Under the pieces are notes generated by a model that was not told where the DNA came from, ran no database searches, and saw only the letters and a program-made list of their open reading frames with translations. Shown piece after piece: positions 1 through 6,576 of a stretch of DNA of 24,666 nt. This DNA comes from Candidatus Izemoplasma sp. (GTDB lineage Bacteria; Bacillota_I; Bacilli_A; Izemoplasmatales; Izemoplasmataceae): assembly GCA_021736285.1 (NCBI GenBank), contig JAIPGE010000001.1, positions 1-24,666 of the forward strand. Direction: 5' to 3'. How positions within the stretch are numbered: the stretch's first letter is position 1; each line of letters opens with the position of its first letter. The position numbers and the translations under genes were made by a program.

Positions 1-931
1 CATTCGGTAACACAACTTTAAATGTTGTTTGTGTATGATTTGCTCCTAACGCAAGCGATGCAAATCGGTAAGCATCAGGAACAACTTTTAATGATTCTTC
101 AGTTGCTCGGATGATAACTGGAAGCAAAATAACCCCAAGTGTCAAACTCCCTGAAATTAAGTTCCCACTTGTTGCGCTGGTGTACCTTACAGTCAAAGGA
201 ACAAATACAGCGAGTCCCATTAATCCAAAGATGATACTTGGAACCCCCGTTAAGACTTCAATCATACTTCTTAACGTATTGGTAAATGGATTCTTACGTG
301 CAAATTCATTTAAATATATTGCGGTAAAGATTCCTATTGGCAGACTAAATAACAAACTCATTCCAATCACATAAAGCGTTGTAATAATAGAACCCCTGAT
401 TCCACCACCTAGTGATGTAAAAACAATTTCACGAAATCCGTCTGAGTTCTCAAGTTCATTAATCATATATTCTGCGCCGTAAATCGGTAATGCAGAATTT
501 TTATCTTCAAATTTAATCGCAGTAACAATATTGCCTTTTTCGATACCAAAACTGTCTGCAGTATCGTTGTTTTTATCATTTAATGTTTGGAACGGTGAGT
601 CTTCAGCAATGAAGACTACTGTAATATTGTTCTTGCCTTCACGGTCTATGCCATCTTCAAATGCAATCCCCCATTTTTCTGAGTAATACGTATCGTCATT
701 TAAACTATCAGGCCGTTCTGTGTTGCTGTAGCTAATTGGTTCATCAATATTCGCATTATAATATTTTGCATGATAATCATTTACGAGCAATCCAAAATCT
801 AATAAATCTGACCCATTACGAAAGACAAAAATAAATATTAATGATAATACAATAACAGCGATTGAAGAGGCAAAAAAAGTAATGCCTTGATATAACCGAT
901 CAACTCGTCTTCTTTTATTTGACATCGACAT
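1..931 (-). CDS. pstA: Phosphate ABC transporter permease PstA (partial, C-terminus beyond window)
   Basis: Inner-membrane permease subunit of the Pst high-affinity phosphate importer, pairing with PstC. The frame is open for 310 residues from an ATG at 931 to the window edge. TM1 is about residues 16-37; the core starts at GGGIRGS (175-181), followed by TM segments and PSIIFGLMGL (231-240). The visible part ends in the EAA-loop motif ASLALGANHTQ (291-301), which contacts the ATPase PstB. The start overlaps the end of pstC by 17 bp (a second ATG at 925 would overlap by 11), so the two are translationally coupled. Odd: about 137 residues separate TM1 from the GGGIR motif, whereas as I recall the Bacillus protein has roughly 30 there; the insert is hydrophilic and presumably outside the membrane. 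pstB and phoU would be expected further left, outside the window. Confidence 0.95.
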   Translation of the reverse strand, partial: MSMSNKRRRVDRLYQGITFFASSIAVIVLSLIFIFVFRNGSDLLDFGLLVNDYHAKYYNANIDEPISYSNTERPDSLNDDTYYSEKWGIAFEDGIDREGKNNITVVFIAEDSPFQTLNDKNNDTADSFGIEKGNIVTAIKFEDKNSALPIYGAEYMINELENSDGFREIVFTSLGGGIRGSIITTLYVIGMSLLFSLPIGIFTAIYLNEFARKNPFTNTLRSMIEVLTGVPSIIFGLMGLAVFVPLTVRYTSATSGNLISGSLTLGVILLPVIIRATEESLKVVPDAYRFASLALGANHTQTTFKVVLPN

Positions 932-1880
932 TACCTACTTTCTTCTTAATAAAATTCAAGGTTAAGTTTGTCAGTAAGATAACGACCATTAACACAATTC
1001 CGACACTAAAGCGAATATCATAATCGATTCCAGTTGTCTCTTTTAATCCTTGTAACATTGTTGATGTTAGTGTTGATGTGATTTGAAAAAAGCCAATTGA
1101 TGGACCACTTCTTGCATTTCCGGCAACAAGTGAAACGGCAGTTGCTTCACCTAATGCTCGGCCAATTCCTAAAATAGCTGCGGTAAATATTCCGGATTTA
1201 GCACTTGTTAATACCACTTTAAAATTGGTTTGCGTTTTTGTTGCTCCAAGCGCAAGTGATCCTAGTACAATGTCTTTATTGACACTTCTAATTGCCACTT
1301 CACTCAGTGCGGTAATTGTTGGTAAAATCATTAATGCTAGCACCAAGACAGTGGCTAAAACACTATTTCCACCTTTTGATTGGACATTGAATATTTTAGC
1401 TAAGTTATAAACAAACGTAAGAATAATGCCACTTCCAAATAATCCATAGACAATTGATGGTATTGAAGCCAACAATTCAATAATTGTTCGTAATACTTCA
1501 GCAATTTTCTTTGGAGCAATACGTGCAATATAAAGCGCAGTTAAGACACCAATTGGTAACGCTACTAAAAGTGATAAGAAAGCAATATATAATGTATTAA
1601 CGATAATAAATCCAACACCATATAGATTAGAAACAAAGGCTGTTCCTTCAAGCCACACGGTGCCTGTTAAAAAACGCCATAAATTAACTGGTCCAACACC
1701 ATCATTATCGGTCACAAAGGGGATTATCCCTTCTGCTGTGACAAAAACAATAATGATTATGATGAACGAGGCACTTATAATCGTAGATAGTAAAAAGAAA
1801 CTCTTGATGAAAAAATCAATTGCATCATTTTTGGTATAAAGATGTAATTTAGATTGTATTTTCTTTATAAATGTCGCCAT
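915..1880 (-). CDS. pstC: Phosphate ABC transporter permease PstC
   Basis: Membrane permease partner of PstA in the phosphate importer; 321 residues, close to the family's usual size. A hydrophobic TM1 lies at about 26-50, and a binding-protein-dependent transport domain runs from about 90 to the end, with the PSIVYGLFGSG stretch and the EAA motif LGSLALGATKTQTNFKVVL. The loop between TM1 and TM2 is of ordinary length, unlike that of PstA. A strong AAGGAGG ribosome site sits 7 bases before the ATG. The stop TAA lies inside the start region of pstA. An intercistronic hairpin separates it from pstS upstream, so PstC is probably made in smaller amounts than PstS from the same transcript (inference). 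Confidence 0.95.
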   Translation of the reverse strand: MATFIKKIQSKLHLYTKNDAIDFFIKSFFLLSTIISASFIIIIIVFVTAEGIIPFVTDNDGVGPVNLWRFLTGTVWLEGTAFVSNLYGVGFIIVNTLYIAFLSLLVALPIGVLTALYIARIAPKKIAEVLRTIIELLASIPSIVYGLFGSGIILTFVYNLAKIFNVQSKGGNSVLATVLVLALMILPTITALSEVAIRSVNKDIVLGSLALGATKTQTNFKVVLTSAKSGIFTAAILGIGRALGEATAVSLVAGNARSGPSIGFFQITSTLTSTMLQGLKETTGIDYDIRFSVGIVLMVVILLTNLTLNFIKKKVGNVDVK

Positions 1881-1899
1881 CGGTATTCCTCCTTATATC

Positions 1900-1937
1900 G
1901 CAAGAAAAGCCCCCACATTAGAAGGGCTAGTTCTTGC
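1900..1937 (-). terminator. Intercistronic hairpin between pstS and pstC (attenuator or mRNA stabiliser)
   Basis: An outer stem GCAAGAA/TTCTTGC encloses an inner stem AGCCC/GGGCT. On the transcript strand the inner stem is followed by TTTTCTT, like a weak intrinsic terminator, yet those bases also form the outer stem. It ends about 19 bases before the pstC ATG and just before its ribosome site. This fits partial termination or 3'-end protection that raises PstS over PstCA. Confidence 0.6.
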
Positions 1938-1979
1938 TATGATGAAATAAAATAAAAGGCAGAGTATATATTATTAGTT

Positions 1980-2906
1980 TTAGTTAAGTAGTTCATCCCA
2001 AGTGGTAACATCACCTGAGTAGATATTTTTTAGATCTTGAGCTGTTACACTATTTAATTCATTGTTAAGATTAACAATTGCAACAATAGCATCCCATGCT
2101 AATTGACCTTGAGTCCCATCAGCACCAGCTTCTGAATCTTTGAATGGCCGTGATGCAAATCCGATATGTTTATAATTGTCGCCATCTTTTTCGCTACCTT
2201 GTGTCCGCTTGAATCCATCAGATGATCCTGTATGATCATGCTCTGGTACAAAGTCTCCACATTTTGGCGCAAATGCTGCAGATAATGCTTCAGCAATTTT
2301 TTGAATTGAATCTGACCCACCAAAACGAATTACAGTCCCACTGTTGTCTTGTTCACAGACCGGATAATCAGCTTTGATATCATCCCATGTGTTAGAACTA
2401 TCAAGTGGAACAGCACCTTGGTTGGTGATAACATCAGCACCATCTGTTGTTCCCATGAATGCTACAAATGCAAGTGACAGATTTTTTTCTGTATCATTTT
2501 CGTAGTCATCTAATGCTCTTGTAACATAATTGAATGGCCGTTTTAGTCCATATGTGTTATTGATAACATTCGCTACTGACGGTTCAACACCATCAAACGA
2601 TAACCCTTTAACCTCATCATTGAGTGTTGCTAATGAAATATAACCAATGCCATATTCATCTGTAACAATTGATGATAAAATTCCTGTATTATCTTTAATA
2701 ACAAATCCATCAACTAATAAACTATCGTCTTCAGCAGCATCACCAAAGTCAATACCACCCATAAATCCAGCACGTGTTCCACTAGAAGTGTCCCGTGTGT
2801 ATACAGTAATGTTACTTGATGAATCCCAACTGTCTGTCGATCCACCACATGCACTTAATGTTAGTGTTAATACAAATGCAGCGATCAATAAAATTATTTT
2901 TTTCAT
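1980..2906 (-). CDS. pstS: Phosphate-binding lipoprotein PstS with permuted domain order
   Basis: Extracytoplasmic phosphate-binding protein feeding PstCA. It has a signal peptide with lipobox LSAC (lipidated Cys20). The order of motifs is the reverse of a canonical PstS. Residues 33-170 hold what is normally the second half: ITVYTRDTSSGTRAGF with the phosphate-binding SSGTR (41-45), then YGIGYISLATLNDEVKGL, DGVEPS and KRPFNYV. Residues 190-308 hold the normal first half: VIRFGGSDSIQKIAEAL with a GSDS phosphate loop (197-200), HIGFASRPFKDSE, AWDAIVAIVNLNNEL, and a closing IYSGDVTTWDEL. In a canonical protein that last motif directly precedes the strand that here begins the mature protein, so the break is at the hinge. 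One copy of each half is present and total length is normal. Ribosome site GAGGAGG; first gene of pstSCA. I have an impression that permuted PstS exists in some other Bacillota, not verified. Confidence 0.9.
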   Translation of the reverse strand: MKKIILLIAAFVLTLTLSACGGSTDSWDSSSNITVYTRDTSSGTRAGFMGGIDFGDAAEDDSLLVDGFVIKDNTGILSSIVTDEYGIGYISLATLNDEVKGLSFDGVEPSVANVINNTYGLKRPFNYVTRALDDYENDTEKNLSLAFVAFMGTTDGADVITNQGAVPLDSSNTWDDIKADYPVCEQDNSGTVIRFGGSDSIQKIAEALSAAFAPKCGDFVPEHDHTGSSDGFKRTQGSEKDGDNYKHIGFASRPFKDSEAGADGTQGQLAWDAIVAIVNLNNELNSVTAQDLKNIYSGDVTTWDELLN

Positions 2907-2941
2907 TTAATTGTTTCCTCCTCAAATTTTCTTACACTTAA

Positions 2942-2969
2942 ACTATAGCAAACAACTATTTATTCTCAA
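2942..2969 (-). promoter_or_regulatory. pstS promoter (sigma-A type, extended -10)
   Basis: -35 TTGAGA (2964-2969), 16-base spacer, -10 TATAGT (2942-2947) preceded by TGC, an extended -10. It lies 36 bases upstream of the pstS ATG and directly downstream of the Pho-box repeats. Confidence 0.7.
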
Positions 2970-2978
2970 TTGTAATTG

Positions 2979-2995
2979 TGTTAAAGTTGTGTTAA
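2979..2995 (-). promoter_or_regulatory. Tandem Pho boxes upstream of pstS
   Basis: Two perfect TTAACA hexamers 11 bp apart on the pstS coding strand (2990-2995 and 2979-2984); the two 11-bp units differ at one base. This matches the known Bacillus PhoP arrangement of TT(A/C/T)A(C/T)A repeats spaced about 5 bp. It lies 9 bp upstream of the -35, the position for activation by an OmpR-family regulator such as the one encoded at 3046-3711. Confidence 0.7.
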
Positions 2996-3013
2996 CAAAA
3001 ATCTTAAAAGCGT

Positions 3014-3042
3014 AAAAAAAAGACGAGCCAACACTCGTCTTT
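3014..3042 (-). terminator. Intrinsic terminator of the response-regulator gene
   Basis: Stem AAAGACGAG/CTCGTCTTT with a 6-base loop and a run of T on the transcript strand, beginning 3 bases after the regulator's stop codon. It separates the regulator transcript from pstS. Confidence 0.9.
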
Positions 3043-3045
3043 AAC

Positions 3046-3711
3046 CTAGACTAACTTATATCCGATACCACGGACTGTTTTAATGTGGTTCGCTTCGGGA
3101 TCAATTTTTTCTCTTAATTTAAAGATATGTACATCTACGACACGTGAGTCTCCATCATAACTAAATCCCCATAGATTTGTTAAAAGTTGATCACGTGATA
3201 ATGCTTTTCCTTTATTCTTTAATAAATATAGTAACAATTCAAATTCTTTTAATGTAACCTCAATTTTTTCTTCATTCCGAAACACTTCATAACTGCTTTG
3301 AATAATTGTTAAATCATTATAATAAAGTGTATCATCATTTTTCATGAGTCCTTGTCTTCTTAAACCCGCTTTAATTCGGGCTAACAGTTCTCGTGGTGAG
3401 AACGGTTTTTTAATATAATCATCCGCACCTACGTCAAACCCTTTGATGACATTATATTCATCATCAAGTGCCGTCAACATGATAATATATACCTCATTGC
3501 CTTCGTCACGTAATTTTTTACAGATTTCCATTCCGTCCATATTCGGCAACATCAAATCAAGCAAAATAATATCATAATGTTTTGTACTGGCTTTTTTATA
3601 TCCTTCAAACCCATCTAATGCCGACTCAACATCATAGTTCATTTGTGTTAAATCATATTCTATCATTCGTTGAATTGCTTGTTCATCTTCAATAATTAAT
3701 ATTTTTGCCAT
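3046..3711 (-). CDS. OmpR-family response regulator, probable PhoB/PhoP of the phosphate regulon
   Basis: Two-component DNA-binding regulator of 221 residues. The receiver domain (1-115) has acidic pocket E8/D9, phospho-acceptor D52 in LLDLMLP, conserved T80 and K102 in KKPF. The C-terminal winged helix (about 130-221) has TLKEFELLLYLL and the recognition-helix region RVVDVHIFKLREKI ending in RGIGYKLV. I chose ATG 3711 rather than the upstream GTG at 3720, because the AGAGGTG ribosome site overlaps that GTG and is well placed for the ATG. It sits between the Na/Pi cotransporter gene and pstSCA, and both have Pho-box-like repeats, so a PhoB/PhoP role is likely. No sensor histidine kinase is visible in the window, though one may lie elsewhere. 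Confidence 0.9.
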   Translation of the reverse strand: MAKILIIEDEQAIQRMIEYDLTQMNYDVESALDGFEGYKKASTKHYDIILLDLMLPNMDGMEICKKLRDEGNEVYIIMLTALDDEYNVIKGFDVGADDYIKKPFSPRELLARIKAGLRRQGLMKNDDTLYYNDLTIIQSSYEVFRNEEKIEVTLKEFELLLYLLKNKGKALSRDQLLTNLWGFSYDGDSRVVDVHIFKLREKIDPEANHIKTVRGIGYKLV

Positions 3712-3730
3712 AGCGAACACCTCTATTTAT

Positions 3731-3760
3731 ACTATATCACAACTGTTATCATTCAGTGAA
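3731..3760 (-). promoter_or_regulatory. Candidate promoter of the response-regulator gene
   Basis: -10 TATAGT (3731-3736) preceded by TGA (extended -10); a weak -35 TTCACT (3755-3760) with an 18-base spacer. It lies 19 bases upstream of the chosen ATG. Confidence 0.5.
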
Positions 3761-3780
3761 GTCATAACAGTTATTTAACA
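3741..3780. promoter_or_regulatory. Inverted repeat and Pho-box-like pair upstream of the regulator gene
   Basis: A perfect 9-bp inverted repeat, AACTGTTAT (3741-3749) and ATAACAGTT (3764-3772), 14 bp apart, brackets the -35 region. The right arm also forms an 11-bp-spaced pair on the plus strand, ATAACA (3764-3769) and TTAACA (3775-3780), resembling Pho boxes. It may allow autoregulation (inference). Confidence 0.4.
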
Positions 3781-3794
3781 ATTATAAACGGAAT

Positions 3795-5480
3795 TTAAAC
3801 TTCATAATCCATTTCTTCGTTATAGTAGTACTCTTGCATGACATTGATGACAATATTATTGCAGTGATCCCCAATTCGTTCAATATTAGATAAAATATCG
3901 ACATAAAGACCATCTTGTGTCTCTGATGATTGTTTATTATTGATGCGCATAATATGACGTTTACGATTTTTAATTACCAAGCGATCAATAACATCTTCGC
4001 GATCCATCACTTTCTTCGCTGTGATTTTATCTTGTGTATCAAAAGCTTCAATGGTTAAATGAAGCGTTTCTTGAACAACATCATAAAGTGTTCTTAATTC
4101 ATTCAACGCATCTACACTGAGTACAAGTTTATTTTCATATCGATCCTCAAAGAATTGTAATAAATTGGTACAGTGATCCCCAATCCGTTCAAAATCACGT
4201 ATTGTATCAACAAATGCGGCTTGGTCTGATGAAGACTCTCGATCAAGATCATTCTGCGCTATTTTGACAAGATAATCGTGTGCTTTCTTATCAATGGTAT
4301 CGAGCATCTCTTCAATCTGCATCCCATTTTCATAAAGTTTTTTATCTTCTTTAAACGAATATTCAATTGTTGACTCAAACATTTGTTCAGTTAGTTTACC
4401 CATATTTAAAACAACAACTTTTGCACTTTCTAAGGCAAGAGAAGGTGCATCTAAAATCAATTCATCACTTAGTGCGTCAACATCTACTTCAACTAAACCA
4501 TCTTCACCTCGAATAATGAATGTTGCCAACCCGACAAGTTGTTTGATGAACCAAAACATAATGAAGGTATTAATGAAATTAAAGCCCATGTGTGCGAAAC
4601 TAATTGTCATTTTACTTGTTTCTCCATGCAACACAGTATCTTCTAGATATTGAATAAAATGAGTATATGGTCGGAGTAACAACATAAAGATAATACTTCC
4701 CACTAAGTTAAACATAACATGAACTGCGGCAGTCCGTTTTGCAGCAATACTACCGCCAAGTGAAGCTAAAACAGCAGTGAAAGTTGTTCCAATATTATCT
4801 CCAAATACAATGGCTATCGCACCAATTAAAGGAATTGCACCTGTTGTATATAACTCTTGTAAAATACCAATTGTGGCACTACTTGATTGGATTGCTGCGG
4901 TTGTTCCAGCACCAACAATAAGCCCTAGTACAGGTGTTTCACCAACTTGATGTAACGCATTTTCAAACCATGGTTGATACGCTAGTTGTTTGAGTGCCCC
5001 TCCCATAACATCTAATCCAAAGAAGAGCATTCCAAAGCCTAGTAAAACACCACCAAATTGCCGATATTTTTTTCGGGTAGAAAAAAATACAAGAAAGCTT
5101 CCTGCTGCCATAATCGGTAATGCGTATGCTTTTATCTTTAATCCAAGTAAAAATGATGTGACGGTTGTTCCTATATTTGCCCCTAGTATAATCCCCACGG
5201 CCTGAGGCAATGTCATTAACCCTGCACGTACAAGTCCAATCGTTAATGCCGTTGTCCCAGAGGAAGATTGAATTAATCCGGTAATAATAATTCCTACAAA
5301 TATACCCTTAATTGGCGTATTGGTCGATTTTTCAATAATCAACTTTAACTTATTTCCCGCAATTGCTTTTAAAGAATCTCCCATTAAGTTTATCCCATAT
5401 AAAAAGATTCCTAATCCGCCTACAATTTCAAAAATAGTTATTTGCCAATTGATTTCTGTTGCAACAGCTAATATTAACAT
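3795..5480 (-). CDS. Na+/phosphate cotransporter family protein with C-terminal PhoU-like domain
   Basis: Low-affinity sodium-coupled phosphate uptake (or export) protein of 561 residues, the usual size for the bacterial NptA/YjbB-type family. The membrane half (about 13-325) contains the family's two inverted signature repeats: QSSSGTT (71-77) paired with GANIGTT (100-106), and QSSSATI (198-204) paired with GDNIGTT (227-233). The cytoplasmic tail (about 355-550) is helical with two PhoU-like motifs, RDFERIGDHC and SNIERIGDHC. The ribosome site AAAGGAGG precedes the ATG. It is followed 83 bases later by the response-regulator gene with no clear terminator, so the two may be cotranscribed. Pho-box-like repeats upstream support phosphate control. 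The direction of transport cannot be told from sequence. Confidence 0.92.
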   Translation of the reverse strand: MLILAVATEINWQITIFEIVGGLGIFLYGINLMGDSLKAIAGNKLKLIIEKSTNTPIKGIFVGIIITGLIQSSSGTTALTIGLVRAGLMTLPQAVGIILGANIGTTVTSFLLGLKIKAYALPIMAAGSFLVFFSTRKKYRQFGGVLLGFGMLFFGLDVMGGALKQLAYQPWFENALHQVGETPVLGLIVGAGTTAAIQSSSATIGILQELYTTGAIPLIGAIAIVFGDNIGTTFTAVLASLGGSIAAKRTAAVHVMFNLVGSIIFMLLLRPYTHFIQYLEDTVLHGETSKMTISFAHMGFNFINTFIMFWFIKQLVGLATFIIRGEDGLVEVDVDALSDELILDAPSLALESAKVVVLNMGKLTEQMFESTIEYSFKEDKKLYENGMQIEEMLDTIDKKAHDYLVKIAQNDLDRESSSDQAAFVDTIRDFERIGDHCTNLLQFFEDRYENKLVLSVDALNELRTLYDVVQETLHLTIEAFDTQDKITAKKVMDREDVIDRLVIKNRKRHIMRINNKQSSETQDGLYVDILSNIERIGDHCNNIVINVMQEYYYNEEMDYEV

Positions 5481-5509
5481 CGTGTTCCTCCTTTATAAGT
5501 ACCAAACAA

Positions 5510-5538
5510 AATATATCATATAATTAACACTTTTTAAA
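5510..5538 (-). promoter_or_regulatory. Candidate promoter of the Na/Pi cotransporter gene
   Basis: -10 TATATT (5510-5515) preceded by TGA (extended -10), 17-base spacer, -35 TTTAAA (5533-5538). Confidence 0.5.
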
Positions 5539-5563
5539 TATTTAAATAATTATTTAATATTTA

Positions 5564-5580
5564 TTAACACTATCTTAACA
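5564..5580 (+). promoter_or_regulatory. Pho-box-like TTAACA pair upstream of the Na/Pi cotransporter
   Basis: Two perfect TTAACA hexamers 11 bp apart (5564-5569 and 5575-5580), the same spacing as at pstS but on the opposite strand relative to the gene. They start 26 bp upstream of the -35. A third lone TTAACA (5524-5529) lies in the promoter spacer, out of phase. The surrounding DNA is very A+T rich, so some chance matches are expected. Confidence 0.45.
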
Positions 5581-5599
5581 ATTAAGATTATTTTTCCAT

Positions 5600-5621
5600 A
5601 AAAAAAAGGACTACAGTCCTT
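5600..5621 (-). terminator. Intrinsic terminator of the DHH phosphoesterase pair
   Basis: Stem AAGGACT/AGTCCTT with a very short loop and eight T on the transcript strand. The TAG stop of the DHH gene (5611-5613) lies inside the hairpin. Confidence 0.85.
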
Positions 5622-6576
5622 CTTTATACGATTTGGCTAATTGATCTGCATCTTTTAGTATTAATTCTGTTCGCTCCCATGTGCCAAGGCTGGCACCACT
5701 TGCCATTGCGTGGCCCCCACCATCATATTTACCAGCAAGTTCATTAATTGCTGGGCCTTTTGAACGTAAACGACATCGAACAATGCCTTCTTCATACTCA
5801 GCAAATAATGCCCAAATTGGACAATCTTTAAATTTACCCAATTCATTAACAAGACTCGTTGCTTCTTCAAGGTTAACATCAAACTCTTCTAAATACTTTG
5901 GTAATATCTTGAAATAAACGACTCCGTTTTCTGTCTTTTCATAATTTTGTAAGACAAAGCCTTTAAAGCGGGTAAAGTTTTCCGTTCTTGTATCTAAGTA
6001 ATCATATACTTCACCGGCATCTAATCCTGAATCATAAAGCATTGCAACATTTCGAAATGTATCGCCATTAACACCACTATACTTAAAGCGGCCTGTATCA
6101 GTGAGAATACCAAAGAATAACGCATCTGCAGCTGCTTTTGTTAAGATATAGTCTTCTTTAAACATATTATATAAATCAAGCACAATCAACGCTGCTGCTG
6201 GGCGTGATGTATCGATATATTCGACATCACCATAGGTTTCTACCTTAATGTGATGATCAATCTTGATTGTTTTTTCACATAACTTAAATCGTTCATCTCC
6301 CATACGGTCGATATTCGCTGTGTCAACCAATATTCCAAGTGCATCAGCAAAGATATTATCCTCTTCTAAAACATCTGGTACACCGATAAATGAGGTGAAC
6401 TCACTTGATTCTCCAACAACATAGACTGTTTTATCTTGAAAGCTTGCTTCAATCATATGTTTTAGTCCAAATGCTGTTCCCATCGCATCACCATCAGGGC
6501 GTTGATGCGGAAATATAATAATTGTTTTGTATGATTTAATTAATTCATGTATTGCTTGTAATTTTTTACTATCCAT
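5611..6576 (-). CDS. DHH/DHHA1 phosphoesterase, NrnA-like nano-RNase/pAp phosphatase (copy 1)
   Basis: Predicted cytoplasmic Mn-dependent phosphoesterase of 321 residues, the size of Bacillus NrnA and mycoplasma MgpA. NrnA-type enzymes degrade 2-5-mer oligonucleotides and dephosphorylate pAp. Visible DHH motifs: HQRPDGD (24-30), D85 in LVDTAN, the DHH triad (107-109), and D160 in ILTDTGRF. The C-terminal DHHA1 domain ends in the substrate-binding GGGHAMASGA. All metal ligands are present, so it should be active. Its ATG overlaps the preceding paralogue by 8 bp and its AGGAG ribosome site lies within that gene. Being downstream of two secreted nuclease genes, it could finish breakdown of imported oligonucleotides (inference). 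The substrate (RNA, DNA, pAp or cyclic-dinucleotide product) is uncertain. Confidence 0.92.
   Translation of the reverse strand: MDSKKLQAIHELIKSYKTIIIFPHQRPDGDAMGTAFGLKHMIEASFQDKTVYVVGESSEFTSFIGVPDVLEEDNIFADALGILVDTANIDRMGDERFKLCEKTIKIDHHIKVETYGDVEYIDTSRPAAALIVLDLYNMFKEDYILTKAAADALFFGILTDTGRFKYSGVNGDTFRNVAMLYDSGLDAGEVYDYLDTRTENFTRFKGFVLQNYEKTENGVVYFKILPKYLEEFDVNLEEATSLVNELGKFKDCPIWALFAEYEEGIVRCRLRSKGPAINELAGKYDGGGHAMASGASLGTWERTELILKDADQLAKSYKEGL

Noticed and set aside
3712..3720. GTG at 3720 as the start of the response regulator
   Set aside because: The GTG is part of the AGAGGTG ribosome site; the ATG at 3711 is correctly spaced and gives the normal receiver N-terminus.
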